From Patescibacteria group bacterium (GTDB lineage Bacteria > Patescibacteriota > Microgenomatia > Levybacterales > UBA12049), in contig JAHIGH010000030.1 of assembly GCA_018900295.1 (NCBI GenBank), positions 1 to 10,342 on the forward strand: a DNA stretch of 10,342 nucleotides, in the 5' to 3' direction. Position numbers and translations under genes: made by a program. How positions within the stretch are numbered: the first letter of the stretch is position 1; every line of letters starts with the position of its first letter. Under the pieces are notes generated by a model. That model did not search any database. It was not told the DNA's origin and worked only from the letters and a program-made list of their open reading frames with translations. Shown here piece by piece: positions 4,580 through 10,342 of this stretch.

Positions 4580-5323
4580 CTATTTAATTTCCGATGAGGA
4601 TGATGAGGATATGTTGTTTAGTTTTACCGGCTCTTCTCCCTGTACAGGCTCTTCTACTGGTACTGGCAAGTCTTCCGGTACTAGCACATCAATCAGATGC
4701 ACATTCTGTTTGGCACTGCCGGTATCACGAAGTGTGACGAGAAACTTGCCTTCAGGATTCACGTAGCCAACGGTAACACCGAAACTAAAATGTTTATTAG
4801 ATAAAGGAGAAGCCTCTGCGCACCTCACTGATCCCTCTCTTAATAAATCTCTAATTCCATCTGCATCTGCCTTGTCAGAAAGTTCCAAAGCATTCTTTAT
4901 AATCCCTAAATTAGTAGGAGCATTACCAATGAATGCCTTAACTCCTTCAACTTTTTTATTTTCTTTTACATCTTTTGAATGTTCTTTTACCATTGCTTTC
5001 TGTTCTGAGAAACCTTTATTGTTGCTTTTTGGTAAAAATATTTCCTTGAGATTTATCGCTATCTCCGAATTTATTGAAGGTTGCGCTTCAAATACAGGAA
5101 ATTCGGAATGCTTTGCTGGCTGGAGCATCCCCTCTTTTTTATAGTCTTCAATGGATTTTCCCGTTAAAGTAAACACTACACGACCTAGTCCTTCTACTCC
5201 TGCTTTTGCTTCCGGGGTAAATTTAAATGTTCCATTATTAGCTTCCGGGGATTTTACAACATCCTTTGCCGCGATTCCAATGTCTTTAGGTCGTCTCTTT
5301 ATACTAAGTTCTGCTGCCGCCAT
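4580..5323 (-). CDS. Unrecognised 247-residue protein with acidic Pro/Glu tail
   Basis: I do not recognise this protein. It has no signal peptide or membrane segment. Residues 1-60 are basic to neutral (RRPKDIGIAAKD, TPEAKAGVEG). Residues about 95-130 are highly charged and lysine-rich (KSNNKGF, KEHSKDVKENKK). Residues 130-165 look helical (NLGIIKNALELSDKADADGI). A strand-rich segment at 175-215 (HFSFGVTVGYVNPEGKFLVT) resembles a small beta sheet. The C terminus is low-complexity: VPVEEPVQGEEPVK followed by six consecutive serines at 239-244. A longer reading from TTG at 5362 is rejected because TTGACA there is the -35 box of a near-consensus promoter whose -10 lies at 5339-5334. ATG at 5323 follows it by 10 nt. 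The gene is divergent from mltG across a 84-bp shared promoter region, which may hint at joint control but not at shared function. Confidence 0.65.
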   Translation of the reverse strand: MAAAELSIKRRPKDIGIAAKDVVKSPEANNGTFKFTPEAKAGVEGLGRVVFTLTGKSIEDYKKEGMLQPAKHSEFPVFEAQPSINSEIAINLKEIFLPKSNNKGFSEQKAMVKEHSKDVKENKKVEGVKAFIGNAPTNLGIIKNALELSDKADADGIRDLLREGSVRCAEASPLSNKHFSFGVTVGYVNPEGKFLVTLRDTGSAKQNVHLIDVLVPEDLPVPVEEPVQGEEPVKLNNISSSSSSEIK

Positions 5324-5333
5324 ATTTGCGAGA

Positions 5334-5362
5334 ATAATACTACTCAATTTGCTTATTGTCAA
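5334..5362 (-). promoter_or_regulatory. Near-consensus promoter of the 4580-5323 gene
   Basis: On the minus strand a perfect TTGACA (5362-5357) is separated by 17 nt from TATTAT (5339-5334), one mismatch from consensus. Transcription would start near 5327, about 4 nt before the ATG at 5323. It is the strongest sigma-70-type promoter in the window and decides the start codon. Confidence 0.7.
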
Positions 5363-5386
5363 GCCCCGTAATAAAAAGTAAACCTC

Positions 5387-5395
5387 TGTTATAAT
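5387..5395 (+). promoter_or_regulatory. Extended -10 promoter of mltG
   Basis: TGTTATAAT is a full extended -10 element. The expected transcript start near 5402 is about 6 nt before the ATG at 5408. No -35 at the right spacing is seen (a TTGTCA at 5356 is 28 nt away and belongs to the opposite promoter). Confidence 0.6.
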
Positions 5396-5407
5396 AAAGC
5401 TCTGAAG

Positions 5408-6382
5408 ATGAAAAAACTATTGATAATCATTTCTATACCATTTGTAATTTTAGTCTCCTTAGTCTTCATTTGGAAATTATTTGGTCCGGGAGGAACCACA
5501 AAGCAAATTGAAATCTTTGTTATTCCCCAAGAGAAGAAAGATTTTAATATCACTCAAGCGCTTTGGGAAAAGAAATTAATTAAAAATACAGGCGCGTTTC
5601 AATTTCTTCTCAACACTCTCGCTAAAAATAAAAAAATAAAATCAGGCGGATACAAACTAAGTCAAAATATGAACGCCTGGCAAATTATGAAGAAAATTAC
5701 CGGTAGGGAAGACTTGGTTTGGGTAACTATTTCATTTTGTCCCCGCAAAGAACAGACAGGAGAAAAATTAGAAAAAGCGCTGGGGTGGAGCAAGGAGGAT
5801 TTAATCAAATGGAATACTGTGTATACCAAAACCAAACCCGAATATTTTGAAGGCGTTTATTATCCTGATACATATCTTCTTCCTGTTGATGAGTCAGGTA
5901 CGGAAATAGCAGTGAGATTTATTAACAGGTTCAATGAATATTTCGCTCCGCTTGCGGATGAATTTGCTGCCAAAAACATAAAATGGACAACAGGACTGAA
6001 AATTGCCTCACTTATTGCCCGGGAAGCGGCAGGAGTTGAAGATATGAAGTTAATTTCAGGAATTATCTGGAATCGTTTGGATGAGAGCATGCCTTTGCAG
6101 ATTGACGCGACCATGCAATATACCTTAGGTAAAAATAAAGACGGGAACTGGTGGGGAAATATAGTTTTAACAGAAAAAGGAAAAGATTCTCTTTACAACA
6201 GTTACCTGCATAAAGGGCTCCCGCCGACACCCATATGCAGTCCGAATATCGATGCCATAGAGGCTGCCCTGAATCCTGAAGAAACAGATTGTTTATTTTA
6301 TCTTCATGATAATAATAAACAAATTCATTGCGCAAAAACCTACAAAGAACACCTGGATAATATTGAAAAATATTTAAAATAA
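5408..6382 (+). CDS. mltG: Endolytic murein transglycosylase MltG (YceG-like)
   Basis: The 324-residue membrane-anchored enzyme cleaves nascent peptidoglycan glycan strands and is thought to set their length or release them from the synthesis machinery. A single N-terminal transmembrane helix spans about residues 4-22 after MKK. A small LysM-like region at about 35-105 (IEIFVIPQEKKDFNITQALWEKKLI, then SGGYKL) precedes the YceG catalytic domain. Family landmarks are FEGVYYPDTY (146-155), IASLIAREAAG with the catalytic Glu206, ISGIIWNRL (217-224), LQIDATMQYTLG (230-241) and LYNSYLHKGLPPTPICSPN (262-280). The YLHDNNKQIHCAKTYKEH segment follows near the end. Length is typical. It is monocistronic, with its own promoter 12 nt upstream and the cytidine deaminase promoter 34 nt downstream. 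Its presence implies that this cell makes a peptidoglycan wall. Confidence 0.95.
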   Translation: MKKLLIIISIPFVILVSLVFIWKLFGPGGTTKQIEIFVIPQEKKDFNITQALWEKKLIKNTGAFQFLLNTLAKNKKIKSGGYKLSQNMNAWQIMKKITGREDLVWVTISFCPRKEQTGEKLEKALGWSKEDLIKWNTVYTKTKPEYFEGVYYPDTYLLPVDESGTEIAVRFINRFNEYFAPLADEFAAKNIKWTTGLKIASLIAREAAGVEDMKLISGIIWNRLDESMPLQIDATMQYTLGKNKDGNWWGNIVLTEKGKDSLYNSYLHKGLPPTPICSPNIDAIEAALNPEETDCLFYLHDNNKQIHCAKTYKEHLDNIEKYLK

Positions 6383-6415
6383 GCAATTATTAATTCTGAA
6401 GATCCAGCTTATATT

Positions 6416-6424
6416 TGTTATAAT
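6416..6424 (+). promoter_or_regulatory. Extended -10 promoter of the cdd operon, leaderless start
   Basis: TGTTATAAT (identical to the mltG element) ends 7 nt before the ATG at 6432, so transcription starts at or one base before the start codon. An earlier ATG at 6425 opens only a five-codon frame (TGA at 6440-6442) and would lie upstream of the RNA 5' end. Confidence 0.65.
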
Positions 6425-6431
6425 ATGAAAT

Positions 6432-6869
6432 ATGATCGCTGAAGAAGAGATTAAAAAATTGAGAGAAACGGCATCTATAGCCAGAAGTAACGCTTTTGTT
6501 CCGCGTTCTGATCATAAAATCGGGTCAAGTATTCTATCTACCGACGGCAAATATTTTGGCGGATGTAACATAGAAAGTAATATATCAGGACTTGGGTCAT
6601 GCTCGGAGCGGGTAGCGATAGATAATGCGATTTGTAATGGAAAATATGGATTTAAAGCATTACTAATCTTGGACGATAAACTTACAGTGCCTTGTGGCGC
6701 ATGCCTGCAATACTTATTAGAATTTTATGTTATTACAAATCAGGATATAATAATTATTTCTTCAGATATAGAAGGTAATATTAAAAATTATTCTCTTTTA
6801 GAGCTTCTCCCAAATGGATATTTTCCAGATCATGACATTGAGAAAATAAAAAGCTACAAAAATAAATAG
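6432..6869 (+). CDS. cdd: Cytidine deaminase
   Basis: The 145-residue enzyme deaminates cytidine or deoxycytidine to uridine forms in pyrimidine salvage. It shows the zinc site of the homotetrameric family: Cys57 and the proton-shuttling Glu59 in SCSERVAI, plus Cys88 and Cys91 in PCGACLQ. The substrate-binding GGCNIESNISG (43-53) corresponds to the usual GCNIENAS. Two departures from the common form are visible: Cys-Ser-Glu in place of Cys-Ala-Glu, and an altered NIESNIS loop. The C-terminal third (SLLELLPNGYFP) is normal. It is the first gene of an operon: the CDF transporter begins 5 nt after its stop and a GIY-YIG gene follows. A related blasticidin-S-type deaminase is possible, but length and motifs favour cytidine deaminase. 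Confidence 0.9.
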   Translation: MIAEEEIKKLRETASIARSNAFVPRSDHKIGSSILSTDGKYFGGCNIESNISGLGSCSERVAIDNAICNGKYGFKALLILDDKLTVPCGACLQYLLEFYVITNQDIIIISSDIEGNIKNYSLLELLPNGYFPDHDIEKIKSYKNK

Positions 6870-6874
6870 ACCGT

Positions 6875-7726
6875 ATGAACAAGAAACAGTCTGTTGCTTT
6901 GAGCTCTGTTTTTGCGAGTTTTGCTCTTACAGTGCTCAAGCTTATAGTAGGATTGGCAACGGGCAGTATGGGAATCTTGTCCGAAGCAGCCCACTCGCTT
7001 TTGGATCTGGGCGCGGCAACTCTCACATTTTTTGCTGTAAAAGTTGGAGATAAGGAAGCTGATGAGCGTCACCATTATGGCCATCAAAAAGTAGAGAGCG
7101 TTTCTGCATTAATTGAAACAGGATTACTTTTTCTGACCAGTATCTGGATCATTTATGAAGCAATAAAACGGTTAAGAACGGGAGAAACAGAAATTGAAGT
7201 AACATGGTATGCATTTGCGGTAATGATATTTTCAATAGTTATAGATTACTCCCGTTCCCGTGCGCTCTCAAAAGTAGCCAAGGAAACAAAAAGCCAGGCT
7301 TTAGAGGCTGACGCTCTTCATTTCAGCTCTGATATTTACAGTTCTTTGACGGTAATTGCAGGCTTGGTCTTCGTTTCTTTCGGAGTTGGTAAGGCTGACG
7401 CAATCGCGGCAATTGGTGTTTCATTCTTTGTGATGCACGCGGGTTATGTTTTGGGAAGAAGAACTTTAGATACTTTAGTTGATGCCACGCCTGATGGCTC
7501 GTCCCAAAAAATTAATCACATTGCCAAGCAGGTAACGGGCGTAATTTCTGTCAAAAAGTTACGGGTGAGGGCTGTGGGTAATCTTACATTTATTGACATG
7601 ACTATTACCGTAAATAGCGATATGACTGTCGGTAACGCGCATAAGATTTGTGATGAAATCGAAAATAAGATCAGGGCTTCATTCCCGCATGCGGATATAA
7701 CAATCCATTCTGAGCCTGCGGTTTAA
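6875..7726 (+). CDS. Cation diffusion facilitator (CDF) metal transporter
   Basis: The 283-residue protein is a membrane antiporter expected to export a divalent metal such as Zn2+, Fe2+ or Mn2+ in exchange for protons. Six hydrophobic segments are visible (about 8-28, 34-56, 78-96, 111-126, 155-172 and 176-193). The metal site formed by helices 2 and 5 is complete: HSLLD (His40, Asp44) and HFSSD (His149, Asp153). The HHYGHQKVES loop (66-75) after helix 2 is typical. Residues 211-283 form the cytoplasmic ferredoxin-like domain, ending in ITIHSEP. His at both HxxxD positions is more often seen in Zn/Cd-type or mixed-specificity members than in iron ones, but specificity cannot be settled from sequence. 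The ATG lies 5 nt after the cytidine deaminase stop with no ribosome binding site, so translation is probably by reinitiation. Confidence 0.93.
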   Translation: MNKKQSVALSSVFASFALTVLKLIVGLATGSMGILSEAAHSLLDLGAATLTFFAVKVGDKEADERHHYGHQKVESVSALIETGLLFLTSIWIIYEAIKRLRTGETEIEVTWYAFAVMIFSIVIDYSRSRALSKVAKETKSQALEADALHFSSDIYSSLTVIAGLVFVSFGVGKADAIAAIGVSFFVMHAGYVLGRRTLDTLVDATPDGSSQKINHIAKQVTGVISVKKLRVRAVGNLTFIDMTITVNSDMTVGNAHKICDEIENKIRASFPHADITIHSEPAV

Positions 7727-7730
7727 ATAT

Positions 7731-7988
7731 ATGTCCTATTTTGTTTATATTCTACGAACATCTTCCAACACACTCTACATCGGCCAGACAAATAATTTGG
7801 AAAAGCGTTTGAAAGAACACAAAGAACGATCATCGAGATCCGCGAAATACATGAAGTATTTTTCATCAGCCAATTTAGTTTACTCAGAAAAATATCCAAC
7901 CCGGTCAGAGGCAATGAAAAGAGAATGCGAATTAAAGAAATTGACCAAGGCTCAAAAAGAAGTGCTAATTTCCGGAAGCGTGGAATAG
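7731..7988 (+). CDS. GIY-YIG nuclease-domain protein, intact
   Basis: This 85-residue protein is a single complete GIY-YIG domain. It has FVYIL (4-8, the GIY-type strand), LYIGQT (15-20, the YIG motif), the LEKRLKEH helix with Arg26, and the RECELKK helix with Glu65 as the metal ligand. This fold cuts DNA in UvrC and homing endonucleases; stand-alone copies of this size (YhbQ/URI type) are common in small-genome bacteria and mostly uncharacterised. The ATG is 4 nt after the CDF stop, so it is the third gene of the cdd operon and probably translated by coupling. Its TAG stop (7986-7988) directly abuts the convergent stop of the serine hydrolase gene. It is not a close copy of the pair at 1-366, which have STK/RPLDLI-type middles. 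Confidence 0.9.
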   Translation: MSYFVYILRTSSNTLYIGQTNNLEKRLKEHKERSSRSAKYMKYFSSANLVYSEKYPTRSEAMKRECELKKLTKAQKEVLISGSVE

Positions 7989-8999
7989 TTAACGGTCGTT
8001 TGTACTGAAATATTTATATATATCCCGCGATAAAATAGCGATTTTTTCTTCAACAAGATAGCGCGACGAAATATTGCTTTGTGACAATATGACAATAATA
8101 TAATCGCCGCTTGGAGTAAAGACAATTCCAACGTCGTGATTGAATTCATCAAGCTCTCCGGTTTTATGAGCAATAAATAAATTTTCCGGTAAGTATTTAG
8201 GGATCTTATTATTCAATTTCTGCCATCTAAGCAAATCCAACATTTTCTTACTGGATGCTCCATCCACGAGCTTGCCCTCATAAAGTTTTTTAAGAAAAAG
8301 AGCTATTTCCAAAGGCGTGGTAAAAGGCCCCGCATTATTCGTTCCCAAGCTGGAGCTTATGAAACCTTGTTTTTCCAGAAAGTAAGCAACGTTCGCCAAT
8401 CGCACCCTTTCTGAAAGCAGAAGAGCAGCGTTATTATCGGAGATAGTTATCATCTGCGTCAAGGCGTCCTTAACAGTATATGATATTATATTTTCTTCGT
8501 CTTTTTCCTCCTCATCGTTCATTTCCCCTGAAGGAGTAGCGATATTAAATTTCATCCTCAAAACATCAAGGTCTTGGCTTAAAACATCCGCTTCACGAAG
8601 TCGTCCGTTTTTAATTTGATCAAAAGCAGTTGCCATGACCCACAGTTTGTACAAACTTGCGGCTTCGTAAGATCTGGATTCATTCTGGAAATAATACTCC
8701 CCTGTTCTCAAATTCAATATTATTATGCCATAACTTCCCTTTGTGCCTTTTAGTGTTTCTCGAACCACATCCCCCAACCGGTTTTCAGTTTGTTTTTTAG
8801 GAGTTGGAGTTATATTAGAAAGAAGTTGTGAAGCGGTGACCCCTGCAATCTCCTTAGGACGGGAAAGAAAATGATCATATATCACATATCCAACCCAAGC
8901 AAGAACGAGAAAGATAATAAAAAAAACAATGGGGAACTTTCTTCTTTTTCTTCTTTTTGATTTTTGATAATAATAAATACCGGCATCGTTAATTATCAT
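7989..8999 (-). CDS. Membrane-anchored class-A-beta-lactamase-like serine hydrolase
   Basis: The 336-residue protein has a basic N terminus (KSKRRKRRK), one transmembrane helix (about 22-44) and a Thr/Pro linker (NITPTPKK), which places the catalytic domain outside the membrane. The penicillin-interacting fold is clear: SLYK (Ser115, Lys118), SDN (187-189), FTTP (226-229) and HKTGE (KTG at 279-281). A general-base Glu of the class A omega loop (ExxLN, Glu166 in TEM) is not visible between SDN and TTP, and that segment is shorter than usual. Activity on peptidoglycan stem peptides, or slow beta-lactam binding, is therefore as likely as true lactamase activity. An acidic insertion (DEEEKDEE, about 162-169) lies before the SDN motif. 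ATG at 8999 is chosen over TTG at 9014 because the latter falls inside the TATAAT box. Confidence 0.85.
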   Translation of the reverse strand: MIINDAGIYYYQKSKRRKRRKFPIVFFIIFLVLAWVGYVIYDHFLSRPKEIAGVTASQLLSNITPTPKKQTENRLGDVVRETLKGTKGSYGIIILNLRTGEYYFQNESRSYEAASLYKLWVMATAFDQIKNGRLREADVLSQDLDVLRMKFNIATPSGEMNDEEEKDEENIISYTVKDALTQMITISDNNAALLLSERVRLANVAYFLEKQGFISSSLGTNNAGPFTTPLEIALFLKKLYEGKLVDGASSKKMLDLLRWQKLNNKIPKYLPENLFIAHKTGELDEFNHDVGIVFTPSGDYIIVILSQSNISSRYLVEEKIAILSRDIYKYFSTNDR

Positions 9000-9013
9000 T
9001 TGGAGTAGATACA

Positions 9014-9019
9014 ATTATA
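9014..9019 (-). promoter_or_regulatory. -10 box of the serine hydrolase gene
   Basis: TATAAT on the minus strand lies 14 nt before the ATG at 8999, in the 35-bp gap after the BNR gene. It has no clear -35 or TG extension, so the gene may also be read from the upstream BNR gene. It rules out the in-frame TTG at 9014 as start if used. Confidence 0.45.
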
Positions 9020-9034
9020 GTATAAAGCATTGGA

Positions 9035-10342
9035 TTACGGGGAGCAATTTTTATTCGGTATCGCCTGCTTCGTTATATCCGATTGAATATCTACTTTAGA
9101 AAAACCCGTCCATTGCCCGTTAATAAGGCCTTCATATATTCCGCTTGCCCAAACAATACGTAAAGCATCCGAATAATTCTCCACAAGCTGCATTCGAAAA
9201 TTATCTACGGTTGAATTATTTGTTATTACTTCAGCTTGTTGCCACGTTCTCCCTCCGTCGTAAGATGCCCACCTTTCTATTTCTAATTGTTCCCGTTTTT
9301 TACTCAAATATACGTTATGTACATTTCTGGGATCAATCACTATACCTCCTGAATAGAAATTATCATTACCGTATAGTTGTGCTGATGTTGTTATCGTATT
9401 AGTTGTCCAAGAACCACCATCCCATTGCGCGAATCGAAATTCATGACTTGGATCTTTTTTATAAGCAAAAACAATAAAAGGATTATTTTCATTATCAGCG
9501 ACAATATCCCAAACATAATCCGGATCATCTTTTGAATCAAATACCACCTCTGCGCTATTTCTCGTAACGGGAAGGGTTAATAAAGTTCCATCTTTTTTCT
9601 CCCAGGCAACTCCTCCATCCGGACTATACATATAATAAATATTTTTTCGCGGTGGTTTAACAAGAGACTCATTCCATGTAATATGTATAGCATCTCCTTT
9701 CACAAAAACCAACGCGTACACGCCATCACTGCTAAAATCAATAAGTTGAGTAGGTTTTTCCCACGTTGTACCATTATCTTTTGAGACTTTAAGATATTCA
9801 TCGGAATTATAATAATTTCCCCTGCGATAAAACAAAAGAATATTACCATTACTTAATCGTTTTGCCTGAGGATAATTATATGGCATAACGGAACCAGGAT
9901 CGTCGATATTTTTTCTGACAGTCCAAGAAGAAATGTCTTCAATGGTTGTACTCTGCTTCATAAAAAATGCACCATTTGCGTCATGGACAGTATAAAAAAT
10001 CAAAATACGGCCATCAGGTAAAATTAATAATGAAGGAGCATTATGATCATCTTGTGCTTCAATTCCAAACTCCCGATATAAATCATCAACAGTATAAATA
10101 GGAGAAAATTTATTTTCCTTATTGTCGTGATACCGTATTTGAATCTTGCCGTCGCTGTTGATCCATGCGATATACGTTCTGTCATACTTGCCGACAAAGC
10201 GGATAGCCGCGGGTTTTTGAAACCATTCAAAGATTGCCGATGAAGCAACAGGACTTAATTCTTCGACAGCGCATACGCTTTGTGAATTTTTACTGTTAAA
10301 GTAAAGAAAGCACAACAATATAAAGACAAGAAAAAAAGCAGA
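9035..10342 (-). CDS. Exported BNR/Asp-box beta-propeller protein, 5' end outside window
   Basis: At least 435 residues are encoded and the frame stays open to the window edge, so the start is not visible. A TTG at 10318 lies inside a hydrophobic run (AFFLVFILLCFLYF) that looks like a signal peptide and is unlikely to be the start. Three Asp-box motifs, SKDNGTTW, SPDGGVAW and SYDGGRTW (visible residues 187, 240 and 360), plus DDHNAP and LSNGNILLFYRRG, match the BNR_4-type sialidase-like superfamily. These six-bladed propellers act on or bind sugars. I see no secure catalytic Arg triad or Tyr/Glu pair, so enzyme activity is not shown; carbohydrate binding or surface display are alternatives. 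It ends 35 nt before the serine hydrolase gene on the same strand, so the two may be co-transcribed envelope genes. Confidence 0.8.
   Translation of the reverse strand, partial: SAFFLVFILLCFLYFNSKNSQSVCAVEELSPVASSAIFEWFQKPAAIRFVGKYDRTYIAWINSDGKIQIRYHDNKENKFSPIYTVDDLYREFGIEAQDDHNAPSLLILPDGRILIFYTVHDANGAFFMKQSTTIEDISSWTVRKNIDDPGSVMPYNYPQAKRLSNGNILLFYRRGNYYNSDEYLKVSKDNGTTWEKPTQLIDFSSDGVYALVFVKGDAIHITWNESLVKPPRKNIYYMYSPDGGVAWEKKDGTLLTLPVTRNSAEVVFDSKDDPDYVWDIVADNENNPFIVFAYKKDPSHEFRFAQWDGGSWTTNTITTSAQLYGNDNFYSGGIVIDPRNVHNVYLSKKREQLEIERWASYDGGRTWQQAEVITNNSTVDNFRMQLVENYSDALRIVWASGIYEGLINGQWTGFSKVDIQSDITKQAIPNKNCSP

Noticed and set aside
5324..5362. Extension of the unknown minus-strand protein from a TTG at 5362
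   Set aside because: That TTG is the first base triplet of a perfect TTGACA -35 box with a well-spaced -10, so transcription starts downstream of it.
6425..6442. Five-codon leader frame ahead of cytidine deaminase
   Set aside because: It starts one base after the -10 box, upstream of the predicted RNA 5' end, so it would not be transcribed.
9000..9014. TTG start at 9014 for the serine hydrolase
   Set aside because: It shares its base with the TATAAT box at 9019-9014; the ATG at 8999 is a better start.

Overview
The window looks like a chromosomal segment of a small-genome, AT-rich bacterium, most plausibly a member of the Patescibacteria (Candidate Phyla Radiation, perhaps Microgenomates-like). 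This is an inference from gene content and style: short intergenic gaps, several small GIY-YIG nuclease genes, a secreted protein resembling DUF5667, a membrane-anchored serine hydrolase with a Thr/Pro linker, a stand-alone MltG, and a standard genetic code with TGA used as stop. No rRNA, tRNA, CRISPR array, integrase or transposase gene is present.

Layout. 1-366: the 3' end of one GIY-YIG gene and a decayed tandem relative that lacks its N-terminal GIY segment. 367-897: gene-free; it holds a MITE-like palindromic element with flanking direct repeats (389-559), an extremely T-rich stretch, and candidate promoters for the next gene. 898-1800: secreted helical protein with a Gly-rich tail made of 21-residue repeats. 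1909-2508: pentapeptide-repeat protein. 2658-2996: small two-helix membrane protein. 3072-3737 (-): uracil-DNA glycosylase. 3827-4451 (-): a vapBC-type toxin-antitoxin operon with a palindromic operator. 4580-5323 (-): an unrecognised 247-residue protein, divergent from mltG (5408-6382, +). 6432-7988 (+): tight operon of cytidine deaminase, CDF metal transporter and an intact GIY-YIG protein. 7989-8999 (-): membrane-anchored class-A-beta-lactamase-like serine hydrolase. 9035 to the right edge (-): exported BNR/Asp-box beta-propeller protein whose 5' end lies outside the window.

How it fits together. Several genes act at the envelope (MltG, serine hydrolase, BNR propeller, Gly-rich secreted protein, small membrane protein). 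Others handle nucleic acids or nucleotides (Ung, cytidine deaminase, GIY-YIG). No single pathway ties them together.

The strongest window-wide signal concerns gene starts. Most promoters end in TATAAT or a close variant, often as an extended -10 (TGnTATAAT), only about 6-14 nt from the start codon. No gene has a convincing Shine-Dalgarno sequence. This points to leaderless or near-leaderless transcripts. It also corrects three apparent TTG starts (ung, the 4580-5323 gene and the serine hydrolase), each of which lies upstream of or inside its own promoter.
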